A program made the position numbers and the translations under genes. This document shows positions 16,986 through 23,863 of a stretch of 31,270 bases of DNA, in pieces; position 1 is the first letter of the stretch, and every line of letters begins with the position of its first letter. Source of the stretch: JAQICB01 sp046482735 (GTDB taxonomy: Bacteria > Bacteroidota > Bacteroidia > Bacteroidales > UBA1715). Location: the NCBI GenBank assembly GCA_046482735.1, contig JAWOEL010000076.1:1-31270 (forward strand). The letters are read 5' to 3'. Under the pieces are notes generated by a model that saw only the letters and a program-made list of their open reading frames with translations, was not told where the DNA came from and searched no databases.

Positions 16986-18103
16986 ACTTTAAGTGAATTG
17001 AATATTGTTTTACAAAAATACTCCCACGTGTATAATTGTTTTTGTTGTTTTATATTACTTACAAACTCATCAGTGCGGTCGTGAGTAAAAAAATCGTCGA
17101 GTGCTTCGGCAATATCATTTGGATTTTTTTCGCATACATAGCCAACTTTTTTGTGCGGTACAATTTCTGAAAGTCCGCCTACATTGGTTACTAACATTGG
17201 TTTTTCAAAATGATAAGCTATTTGCGTTATGCCACTTTGTGTAGCAGAATGATATGTTTGAGCTATAATATCAGCCGCTGAGAAATATAAGTGAACCTTG
17301 TCTTGTGGAATAAAAGAATTGTGTATAGTAACCGTATCTTCCAGTGAGTATTTCTTTATTAAATCAGTATATTTTTTTTCGGAATCATAAAATTCTCCGG
17401 CAATAAGTATATGAGTATCGGGTGTTTGTAATTGAGCACAGGCTTCTATTAATAAATCAAGACCTTTGTATGCACGAACTAATCCAAAAAATAAAATATA
17501 TTTTTTGTCAGGATTTAAGTGTAATGTTTTGCAGGCTTCTTGTTTTGAAATTGTGGTTCCGAAATTATCATATAAAGGGTGTGGTGTTTCAATAATTTTT
17601 ATTGATTTATGCTGTTCTCTTATATCCTGAGCAACTGTATGAGACATTGCAACTGCAGAGGTGCATTTTTTTATAAAAAATCTGTTAAGAGTATTTTCTC
17701 CCGGTTTGGGTTCGTGGGAGACAAAGTTATGACAAATACCTATAATATGTGTTTTGTGTTTTTTGCCTATGCTGTTAGCAATAGAACCAAGAGCAGGAGC
17801 AAAAAACGGCATCCAGTATTGAATAAAAACAACGTCAGGTTTTTGTTCTCTTATATATTTTGCCGTTTGAAACCAAGTAAGAGGATTTGTTGAATTAATA
17901 GATGCGTATATGGGAATTTTTGTCAAGTCTTTTGTAGGGGCATATTGCGTTTTTCCGGGAAAAAAAACGGATGGGTATTGTAAAGAAAAACTAATAATAG
18001 ACGCATCATGACCCAAAGAAATTAATTCTTTAGTAAAACGTTCGTTAAAATCTGCTATACCTCCACGGAGTGGATGTGCAGGACCAATTGAGATAATCTT
18101 CAT
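16982..18103 (-). CDS. GT4 (GT-B) glycosyltransferase
   Basis: A 373-aa GT-B fold glycosyltransferase. The N-terminal domain has SIGPAHPLRGGIADFNERF, a glycine-rich acceptor-side motif. The C-terminal domain has KYILFFGLVRAYKGLDLLIE and the donor-binding region SGITQIAYHFEKPMLVTNVG. There is no signal peptide or membrane helix; such enzymes work at the inner face of the cytoplasmic membrane in LPS, capsule or glycolipid assembly. The ATG at 18103 is preferred over an ORF start at 18133, which would overlap the GT2 gene by 28 bp; with 18103 the gap is 2 bp. It overlaps the phosphofructokinase start by 4 bp. Sugar and acceptor are unknown. Confidence 0.88.
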   Translation of the reverse strand: MKIISIGPAHPLRGGIADFNERFTKELISLGHDASIISFSLQYPSVFFPGKTQYAPTKDLTKIPIYASINSTNPLTWFQTAKYIREQKPDVVFIQYWMPFFAPALGSIANSIGKKHKTHIIGICHNFVSHEPKPGENTLNRFFIKKCTSAVAMSHTVAQDIREQHKSIKIIETPHPLYDNFGTTISKQEACKTLHLNPDKKYILFFGLVRAYKGLDLLIEACAQLQTPDTHILIAGEFYDSEKKYTDLIKKYSLEDTVTIHNSFIPQDKVHLYFSAADIIAQTYHSATQSGITQIAYHFEKPMLVTNVGGLSEIVPHKKVGYVCEKNPNDIAEALDDFFTHDRTDEFVSNIKQQKQLYTWEYFCKTIFNSLKV

Positions 18104-18105
18104 AA

Positions 18106-19050
18106 TTAGGAAAGATTTATTGTTTTGTCGCAATTATATTGATTCCTTTCAGACGATGAACGAGAAACAAGTTCAGCTATAAAACCCGTTAAAAACAATT
18201 GACTCCCAAATAAAAAACAAATAATACCGAGAAAAAACAAGGGTCGTTGTGTCATATTGTAATGTCCTTCAATTACTTTTTCGTATGAAAGGTAAATAAG
18301 AATAATAAATCCAATTGTAAAACTTATAGTTCCTATGGAACCAAACAAATGCATAGGACGTTTACTGAATTTTGAAATAAAAATTACTGATAATAAATCT
18401 AAAGGGCCGCGAATAAAGCGTTCTATACCAAATTTTGTAGTTCCGTATTTGCGCTCTTGATGTTGTACAACTTTTTCGCCGATTTTTTTAAAACCTGACC
18501 ATTTTGCCAGAACAGGTATGTAGCGATGCATATCTCCATATACTTCAATATTTTTTATTACTTTATGTTTATATGCTTTGAGACCGCAGTTAAAATCATG
18601 AAGTTTTATACCACTCATAAAACGAACAGTGAAGTTGTAAATTTTGCTTGGTATGTTTTTGGTGAGAATCGGATCGTGTCTTTTCTTTTTCCATCCCGAA
18701 ACTAAATCATAATCTTCTTCGATTATCATGTTATATAGTTCGGGAATTTCTTCCGGGCTATCTTGCAAGTCTGCATCCATAGTAACAACAACGTCTCCCT
18801 GAGCAACTTCAAATCCTTTTTGCAAGCCTGCTGCTTTTCCGTAATTGCGTTGAAATTTTATGCCCTTAATGTATGTCTGTGTGTGGCACAATTCTTCTAT
18901 TATAGACCATGAAGTATCTGTACTACCATCGTCTATCATAATTATTTCATATGTGAAATAATGTTCAGACATTATGCGGTTTATCCAGGTTGTTAACTCA
19001 ACAATGGATTCTTCCTCATTAAATAATGGTATTATAATTGATATTTGCAT
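18106..19050 (-). CDS. GT2 glycosyltransferase, membrane-anchored (GtrB/DPM1-like)
   Basis: A 314-aa GT-A glycosyltransferase that likely moves a sugar from a nucleotide donor to polyprenyl phosphate. It has ISIIIPLFNEEES at the start, IIMIDDGSTDTSW (about 37-49), the metal-binding DADLQD (92-97) and a QHQERKYGTTKFG loop. Two C-terminal transmembrane helices (about 235-300) are typical of GtrB/ArnC/DPM1-like enzymes. The ATG at 19050 is chosen over the TTG at 19056. It heads a reverse operon with GT4, phosphofructokinase and the CAP protein, driven by an almost ideal promoter (TTG-N20-TACATTTG). Confidence 0.92.
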   Translation of the reverse strand: MQISIIIPLFNEEESIVELTTWINRIMSEHYFTYEIIMIDDGSTDTSWSIIEELCHTQTYIKGIKFQRNYGKAAGLQKGFEVAQGDVVVTMDADLQDSPEEIPELYNMIIEEDYDLVSGWKKKRHDPILTKNIPSKIYNFTVRFMSGIKLHDFNCGLKAYKHKVIKNIEVYGDMHRYIPVLAKWSGFKKIGEKVVQHQERKYGTTKFGIERFIRGPLDLLSVIFISKFSKRPMHLFGSIGTISFTIGFIILIYLSYEKVIEGHYNMTQRPLFFLGIICFLFGSQLFLTGFIAELVSRSSSERNQYNCDKTINLS

Positions 19051-19069
19051 GTTCAATAATATATAATAA

Positions 19070-19100
19070 CAAATGTATATGTTTTTGCTTGTATAGACAA
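19070..19100 (-). promoter_or_regulatory. Promoter of the GT2-GT4-PFK-CAP operon (TTG-N20-TACATTTG)
   Basis: On the reverse strand, TTG (19100-19098), exactly 20 nt, then TACATTTG (19077-19070), matching the Bacteroidota primary-sigma consensus. It lies 19 nt before the ATG at 19050. Confidence 0.7.
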
Positions 19101-19180
19101 CGAAATAAAATATTATTTATCGGCACATAATTTTTTTTAATAAAAATACGTAACTTTTTAGGAATATGAAAAAAAATATG

Positions 19181-19188
19181 TAGTTTTG
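19181..19188 (+). promoter_or_regulatory. SRP RNA promoter -7 box TAGTTTTG
   Basis: An exact TAnnTTTG match ending 5 nt before the first paired base of the SRP RNA (19194), the expected distance to a transcription start. The -33 region is T-rich (CTTTTTTA) without TTG. Confidence 0.7.
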
Positions 19189-19193
19189 CATCT

Positions 19194-19290
19194 GGGTAAG
19201 TCTTACACGACCAGCTCCTGTCGAACTCCCCCAGGTCAGGAACGAAGCAAGGGTAGACGGTTGTAGCGGTGCGATGTAAGTAGCTTACCC
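19194..19290 (+). ncRNA. ffs: Signal recognition particle RNA, small bacterial type (4.5S)
   Basis: About 97 nt. The closing stem is GGGTAAG (19194-19200) with CTTACCC (19284-19290), extended by CTTACA/TGTAAG (19202-19207/19275-19280). The apical part has the conserved SRP domain IV loop CAGGTCAGGAACGAAGCAAG (19232-19251), which binds Ffh. The RNA directs Ffh-bound ribosomes to the membrane. It has its own promoter box and ends in a T run. The reverse-strand reading frame over this locus is a shadow. Confidence 0.93.
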
Positions 19291-19297
19291 TTTTTTT
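19284..19297 (+). terminator. SRP RNA terminator (closing stem plus T7)
   Basis: The closing stem of the RNA is followed directly by seven T (19291-19297), so the RNA's own fold can act as the terminator. The next ATG is 25 nt beyond, so some readthrough may serve the YrdC gene (inference). Confidence 0.65.
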
Positions 19298-19321
19298 GTG
19301 CAATTTTTTGAATTATTATAC

Positions 19322-19945
19322 ATGGCTGATTTTGTTAAATTATACAATGAAAATCCTAACGAACGTATTGTTCGTCAGGTTGTTGCTGTTTTGCAAAAAG
19401 GTGGGGTAATTATTTATCCTACAGATACAGTGTATGGAATTGGGTGTGATATATCTAATCCAAAAGCTGTTGAACGTATTGCACGTATAAAGGGCGTGAG
19501 GTTAGAAAAATCAAATTTTTCTTTTATATGTTATGATTTGAGCCATTTGTCTGATTTTACCAAAAATATTGATAATCCGACATATAAGATGATGAAGCAC
19601 AATACGCCGGGGGCATTTACTTTTATTTTGCGTGCGAATTCAAATGTTCCTAAATTATTTAAATCAAAGAAAAAAACAGTGGGAATTCGTATTCCTGATA
19701 ATAATATTTGTCGCGAAATTGTGCGTGTGCTTGGAAATCCTATTCTTACAACTTCGGTGAAAAATGATGATGAGATTGTTGAATATACAACTGATCCTGA
19801 ATTAATTAAAGAAGATTATGATAATTTGGTTGATCTCGTAATTGATGGCGGGGTTGGTAATAATGTGCCGTCTACAGTTGTTGATTGCTCTGATGAAAGC
19901 GAATATGTTATTTTGCGTCAGGGGATTGGCGAGTTGGAGGTCTAA
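19322..19945 (+). CDS. YrdC/Sua5/YciO-family protein (probable threonylcarbamoyl-AMP synthase)
   Basis: A 207-aa single-domain YrdC protein. Features are GGVIIYPTDTVYGIGCDI near residue 30, the PGAFTFILRAN motif, KKTVGIRIPDN and a late STVVDCSD. Family members make threonylcarbamoyl-AMP for the t6A modification of ANN-decoding tRNAs. It lacks the Sua5 C-terminal domain. The NNICREIV and NDDEIVEYTTDP parts resemble the YciO-like branch, so the enzymatic role is probable rather than certain. The ATG at 19322 (MADF) is chosen over 19298, which would begin in the SRP terminator. No separate promoter box is visible. Confidence 0.88.
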   Translation: MADFVKLYNENPNERIVRQVVAVLQKGGVIIYPTDTVYGIGCDISNPKAVERIARIKGVRLEKSNFSFICYDLSHLSDFTKNIDNPTYKMMKHNTPGAFTFILRANSNVPKLFKSKKKTVGIRIPDNNICREIVRVLGNPILTTSVKNDDEIVEYTTDPELIKEDYDNLVDLVIDGGVGNNVPSTVVDCSDESEYVILRQGIGELEV

Positions 19946-20047
19946 ATCTAAGATTATTGTTTGTTGTATAATTATTGAGCGGAGAATATAAAAGCTTAGT
20001 GTAGATAGCTATACGGTGCACTAACAATTGAATGTTTGTATGTTTTT
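19946..20047. other. Short intergenic gap between convergent genes
   Basis: About 100 bp between the YrdC gene and the reverse lipoprotein gene. I see no strong hairpin or repeat here. Confidence 0.5.
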
Positions 20048-20551
20048 TTATTCACAATATGTTGCAAGACTTTTGTATGAATCGTGCGAAATGAATGAAC
20101 TGAGTTCTTGTGTGGGGGTGCTGTACAAATTATCTATTTCTTTATTAATCAGTCCTTTTGAGTGTAGTTCGCATAAAGAGGCTTTAATTTCTGTATAAGA
20201 ATATACTTGTGATGTTCCATGAGGTTGTTTGTTAAATGGATACAGAAAGGTTTGATTGTTGTGTTCTACTATTAAAAAAGTATCAGTTCCTAATAAAAAT
20301 GTTGTACAATCATATGAGGTTTTTTCATAATTATATGTGCATATCAACAGGGAATCTTTTTGCGTATATGTACCTTTTTCATGAAACGGAATTTTGTCAT
20401 CTTTTGATGATATATGTGAAAATTCGTTATCTTTATGAAGTGTAATGGTAAATTCTGAAAATGCTGTTTTCCTTGTGAAGGTAACTGAGTCTTGGTGACT
20501 ACATGAAATACCAGATAGTGTAATGAAACACAAAAAAATATAGTTTTTCAT
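20048..20551 (-). CDS. Small putative lipoprotein, unknown
   Basis: A 167-aa protein with a short hydrophobic leader and a cysteine at about residue 17 (LSGISC), a loose lipobox acceptable in Bacteroidota. The mature part has alternating strands (TFTRKTAFSEFTITLHKDN, GTYTQKDSLLICTYNYE), like small beta-sandwich lipoproteins, and ends with helices. No family is recognised. It has its own promoter box (TATCTTTG, 20568-20575) and diverges from the lipoprotein-PNP-GT25 operon. Its location next to another unrelated lipoprotein may be chance. Confidence 0.72.
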   Translation of the reverse strand: MKNYIFLCFITLSGISCSHQDSVTFTRKTAFSEFTITLHKDNEFSHISSKDDKIPFHEKGTYTQKDSLLICTYNYEKTSYDCTTFLLGTDTFLIVEHNNQTFLYPFNKQPHGTSQVYSYTEIKASLCELHSKGLINKEIDNLYSTPTQELSSFISHDSYKSLATYCE

Positions 20552-20567
20552 AAAATGATTTTTGTTT

Positions 20568-20575
20568 CAAAGATA
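20568..20575 (-). promoter_or_regulatory. -7 box TATCTTTG for the small lipoprotein gene
   Basis: An exact TAnnTTTG match on the reverse strand, 16 nt before the ATG at 20551. No TTG at -33. Confidence 0.55.
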
Positions 20576-20629
20576 TTATAAATTCCGTGTATGTGTGTGA
20601 ATAATATATATTAAATTAATAGTTTTGTA

Positions 20630-20637
20630 TAACTTTG
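20630..20637 (+). promoter_or_regulatory. -7 box TAACTTTG for the lipoprotein-PNP-GT25 operon
   Basis: An exact TAnnTTTG match, 38 nt before the ATG at 20676. It lies close to the divergent box at 20568-20575. Confidence 0.55.
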
Positions 20638-20675
20638 GATATAATTGTATTAAGTTAATTGTAGATTTATAAAGT

Positions 20676-21461
20676 ATGAAAAGATTTATATATATATGTG
20701 TAATAATATGTTTGGGTGCTTGTGAAGTTGAATATACACCCCATAATTATAGCACTGCTGAGCAATATAGTTATACATATACCTCGTATGGGTTTCGTGA
20801 AATCATACAACGTAATCAAGCTTTACAAATTGTAGAAAAGCGCATAGTTGATACAGTACGAGAAAATCTTATACGTATTACTATATATGATAATACTGAG
20901 GAGATTATTCAGAAAAAATATGTATCTCTTAATGAAGATGGAGTAGCTGTTTCGCAAACTGATAGTGTTGCTGATGACGAACATATTATTGCGGAATATA
21001 CGTATGAATACAATGAGGATGGATATATCATAAAAACTGAAATTTCCGGTATAATTTATAGCGATGATATGTTTCAAACAGTTTCGAAACATGTAGAAAA
21101 AAGCATAGAATACATAGTCGAAAATGGAAATGTAATTGAAGAAATGCATGAAAAATCTATATTGAGAGATGATGAGGTGTTGTTTACCGAAAGGAAAGAG
21201 TATGTGTATACATATTTAAAATATGATAATACACATGGTATACAGGGTTTTCAACAACCATTTTATGGTGAATATAACGAGAAGTTGCTTTCAACAGCTG
21301 ATTATGCGTATTATACAAATAACACATTACAAAAAAGTGGAACCTATACCTATTCTTATGAGGAAGAAAAATCACGTATTGTAAAACAAAAAAAAGTAAA
21401 CCGCCCCGATGGTGAGAATGATATATATACGGTAATGACAGTGTATTCTATAATTGAGTAA
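20676..21461 (+). CDS. Lipoprotein of unknown function
   Basis: A 261-aa protein with a clear lipoprotein leader: a hydrophobic stretch ending in the lipobox LGAC, the Cys at about residue 16. The mature part is rich in Tyr, Thr and Glu and built of repeated strand pairs such as ITIYDNTEEIIQKKYVSLNE, EYTYEYNEDGYIIKTEI and RKEYVYTYLKYDN. These recall the YD/RHS-like beta-hairpins common in exported Bacteroidota lipoproteins, but no named family is recognised. It is the first gene of an operon: the purine nucleoside phosphorylase start is only 2 nt past its stop. No functional link to nucleoside metabolism is evident. Confidence 0.8.
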   Translation: MKRFIYICVIICLGACEVEYTPHNYSTAEQYSYTYTSYGFREIIQRNQALQIVEKRIVDTVRENLIRITIYDNTEEIIQKKYVSLNEDGVAVSQTDSVADDEHIIAEYTYEYNEDGYIIKTEISGIIYSDDMFQTVSKHVEKSIEYIVENGNVIEEMHEKSILRDDEVLFTERKEYVYTYLKYDNTHGIQGFQQPFYGEYNEKLLSTADYAYYTNNTLQKSGTYTYSYEEEKSRIVKQKKVNRPDGENDIYTVMTVYSIIE

Positions 21462-21463
21462 AT

Positions 21464-22294
21464 ATGTATACAAATTGTGACAGAGAGTGCTTATGTGAGT
21501 CTGTTGAATATGTTCAACAGTATTTTTCGCATGTGCCCCGTGTTGGTATTATTTTAGGAAGTGGATTGTCTTCATTATCTCATTTTATACAAGATAGTGT
21601 TCACATTCCCTATGCTGATATTCCCTATTTTTCACAATCTACAGTTGAAGGTCATCCGGGAAATTTATTGTGCGGATTTATAGCCGGAATACCAGTAGTC
21701 GTTATGCAGGGACGTTTCCATTATTACGAAGGATATTCAATGCAAGAGGTTGTGTATCCGGTACGAATGATGAAAGAAATGGGTATAGAGTATTTATTTG
21801 TATCTAATGCTACGGGTGGTTTGAATCCTGAATATCGTACCGGTGATCTTATGATTATAACTGATCATATAAATGCTTTTCCGGAACATCCATTGCGGGG
21901 ACCTAATATTGATGAGTATGGGGAACGGTTCCCTGATATGAGTGAGACTTATAATAGGGAATTGAGAGAAAAAGCAGGTGAGATTGCTCAAAAACATAAT
22001 ATTCCGGTACATACCGGTATATATATCGGCAGTAGCGGACCGTCTTTGGAAACGCCGGCAGAGTATCGTATGTTTCGTATTTGGGGTGCAGATGTTACCG
22101 GTATGTCTACCGTGCCGGAAGTGATAGTTGCTCATCATGCAGGCATTAAAGTGTTGGGCATGTCGGTAGTTACCAATGAAAGTAAAGATGCTGAACAGGG
22201 TATGAAAACAAGTCATGCTGATGTGCAAAAAAATGCAGAGCTCTCAGGTCCACGAATGCAAAAAATAATGTATGAATTAATTAAAGAGTTATAA
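21464..22294 (+). CDS. punA: Purine-nucleoside phosphorylase (trimeric, PunA/PNP type)
   Basis: A 276-aa cytosolic enzyme splitting inosine or guanosine with phosphate into base and ribose 1-phosphate for purine salvage. The phosphate loop is GIILGSGLSS (28-37), followed by the GRFHYYEGY motif, VSNATGGLNPEYRTGDLMII, the purine-pocket region GPSLETPAEYRMF, ADVTGMSTVPEVIVA and SVVTNESK. Length and motifs fit the low-molecular-mass trimeric class rather than hexameric DeoD. It lies between a lipoprotein gene (2 nt) and a GT25 gene (0 nt, the stop directly followed by ATG), so the three are translated from one message. Confidence 0.95.
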   Translation: MYTNCDRECLCESVEYVQQYFSHVPRVGIILGSGLSSLSHFIQDSVHIPYADIPYFSQSTVEGHPGNLLCGFIAGIPVVVMQGRFHYYEGYSMQEVVYPVRMMKEMGIEYLFVSNATGGLNPEYRTGDLMIITDHINAFPEHPLRGPNIDEYGERFPDMSETYNRELREKAGEIAQKHNIPVHTGIYIGSSGPSLETPAEYRMFRIWGADVTGMSTVPEVIVAHHAGIKVLGMSVVTNESKDAEQGMKTSHADVQKNAELSGPRMQKIMYELIKEL

Positions 22295-23050
22295 ATGTTG
22301 GGTGAGTTAGGAATTGATGGGGTATATGTTATTCATGCCAAAAATGGGTATGAGTTGCAAGAGAAATATGTACAAAAACTATTTGCAGATTTACGTATAG
22401 ATTTTGAGTTTGCTTCTGATGGTGATGTGAGTTCTTTTTCAACCTTAGATGTGCATTCATATTTTGTAGATTCTATTTTTACTCGACTTAAGGAAACCAC
22501 TATATCGTGTACGTTAAATCATTTACTGGCTTACGAGAAAATTCAGCAACGAGGTCATAATCTCGCACTTATTTTTGAAGACGACCCGGTGTTTATTGGC
22601 GATTTTTACAAAAAAATGAAACGCGTAATTCGTGAGGCTCAGACTTTAGAACCAGGGTTTATTATTTCTCTTGAAGGTACAACATTAAAGTACCCTTCGA
22701 TATGGGATACTAAAAAAGGTACATATTTATATAAAGCACTAAAAGGACGTTGTGCCGGTGCATATGTTATCGATAAAAAAGCGGTACATGATGTTGTTGA
22801 ATTTTTGCATACGTATACATGTTCTGATCCTATAGATATTTGGCATAATATTTTAATTGAAAAAAATATTATTGATATGTATTGGGCTCACCCTGTTTTG
22901 GTAGAGCAAGCCTCTCATAATGGTCTTATGAGTTCTCTTATATCGACCAGAGTAAGTAGTAACAGAAGACGGATAGCTTGGGTATTGCAAAAAATGCTTA
23001 AATATTTTTTCCGACGCTTGTTTCCTCGCAAAGAAATTGTTAAAAATTAA
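22295..23050 (+). CDS. Glycosyltransferase family 25 (LPS/glycan biosynthesis)
   Basis: A 251-aa GT25 protein. It has the N-terminal strand GVYVIHAKNGYE, a CTLNHLLAYEKI helix, the acidic FEDDPVF motif (about 94-100, metal and donor site), and RCAGAYVIDKKAVHDVVEFL followed by DPIDIW. The C-terminus is strongly basic (RRRIAWVLQ..., FRRLFPRKEI), suggesting peripheral attachment to the inner membrane. GT25 enzymes usually add galactose or glucose to lipooligosaccharide; the actual sugar is unknown. Its ATG immediately follows the PNP stop. It converges with ispE, with only 3 bp between the two stops. Confidence 0.88.
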   Translation: MLGELGIDGVYVIHAKNGYELQEKYVQKLFADLRIDFEFASDGDVSSFSTLDVHSYFVDSIFTRLKETTISCTLNHLLAYEKIQQRGHNLALIFEDDPVFIGDFYKKMKRVIREAQTLEPGFIISLEGTTLKYPSIWDTKKGTYLYKALKGRCAGAYVIDKKAVHDVVEFLHTYTCSDPIDIWHNILIEKNIIDMYWAHPVLVEQASHNGLMSSLISTRVSSNRRRIAWVLQKMLKYFFRRLFPRKEIVKN

Positions 23051-23053
23051 ATA

Positions 23054-23860
23054 TCAGCTTATTTTTCCTTTCCAAATTATAGGTAACTCTGCGGGGATTT
23101 TTGGTTTTTCTGCAAAAATGCCATAAACCGAAGAGCCGCTTCCGGACATTGCTGCGTAGAGAGCTCCGTGTTTATACATGTTTGATGTTATATTTGCGAT
23201 TTTCGGATGCTGTGGAAAAACGGATTGTTCGAAATCATTATGAATAGTATGTTTCCATTGCGAAATATCCTGAGATAAGAGTTCAGAAAGTTGTGTGTCC
23301 GGTTTTTGGGGTTTTACCTGAGCATATGCCTCCGCTGTGCTTACATGTATTCCCGGATTAGCTATAACCAACCAATAACCGGATAATTGTACTGTAACTT
23401 CAGAAAATTCATCACCTCGTCCTTTTCCACAGAGTGGTTGGGAGTGTAAGAAAAACGGACAATCACTGCCTATTGATAGTGCCAATTTATGTATTTTCTC
23501 TTCTGAAATGGGTAAGTTATAATGTGTTTGTAATGATTGTAGCATGAAAGCACCGTCTGCAGAACCGCCACCGAGTCCGGCACCCATGGGAATGTGTTTT
23601 TGCAGATGAATGTGTACCGGCGGAATGTCAAACAAAGAATGAAGTATCTGCCACGCTCGTGTACAGGTGTTGTTTTCAGTATTGCCTTCAATTTCAATTC
23701 CGCTGGTTTCAAATATGAGACTTGAGGATTCTATCCATTCTAATGAATCGTACAAATCTGTAACAGGATAAAAGACTGATTCAATATTGTGAAATCCGTC
23801 CGGTCTTTTTTCAATAATCCGAAGACCAATATTAATTTTTGCGTGTGGAAAACAAATCAT
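23054..23860 (-). CDS. ispE: 4-diphosphocytidyl-2-C-methyl-D-erythritol kinase (IspE)
   Basis: A 268-aa GHMP kinase of the MEP (non-mevalonate) isoprenoid pathway, phosphorylating CDP-methylerythritol. The start FPHAKINIGLRI carries the substrate Lys. The ATP loop is PMGAGLGGGSADGAFML (about 91-107), the IGSDCPFFL segment follows, and the C-terminal AAMSGSGSSVYGIF motif is complete. Length is normal. The ATG at 23860 lies 3 nt past the stop of the tau reading frame of dnaX, so ispE is coupled to the frameshifted product. It implies that the organism uses the MEP pathway. Confidence 0.96.
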   Translation of the reverse strand: MICFPHAKINIGLRIIEKRPDGFHNIESVFYPVTDLYDSLEWIESSSLIFETSGIEIEGNTENNTCTRAWQILHSLFDIPPVHIHLQKHIPMGAGLGGGSADGAFMLQSLQTHYNLPISEEKIHKLALSIGSDCPFFLHSQPLCGKGRGDEFSEVTVQLSGYWLVIANPGIHVSTAEAYAQVKPQKPDTQLSELLSQDISQWKHTIHNDFEQSVFPQHPKIANITSNMYKHGALYAAMSGSGSSVYGIFAEKPKIPAELPIIWKGKIS

Positions 23861-23863
23861 AAT

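Noticed and set aside
19019..19303. A reverse reading frame of 94 codons over the SRP RNA
   Set aside because: It covers the structured SRP RNA and the GT2 start on the other phase. The RNA stem, conserved loop, promoter and terminator explain the sequence.
21794..22228. A reverse 144-codon reading frame
   Set aside because: It is opposite to the purine nucleoside phosphorylase, whose motifs are unambiguous; it has no motif or promoter of its own.
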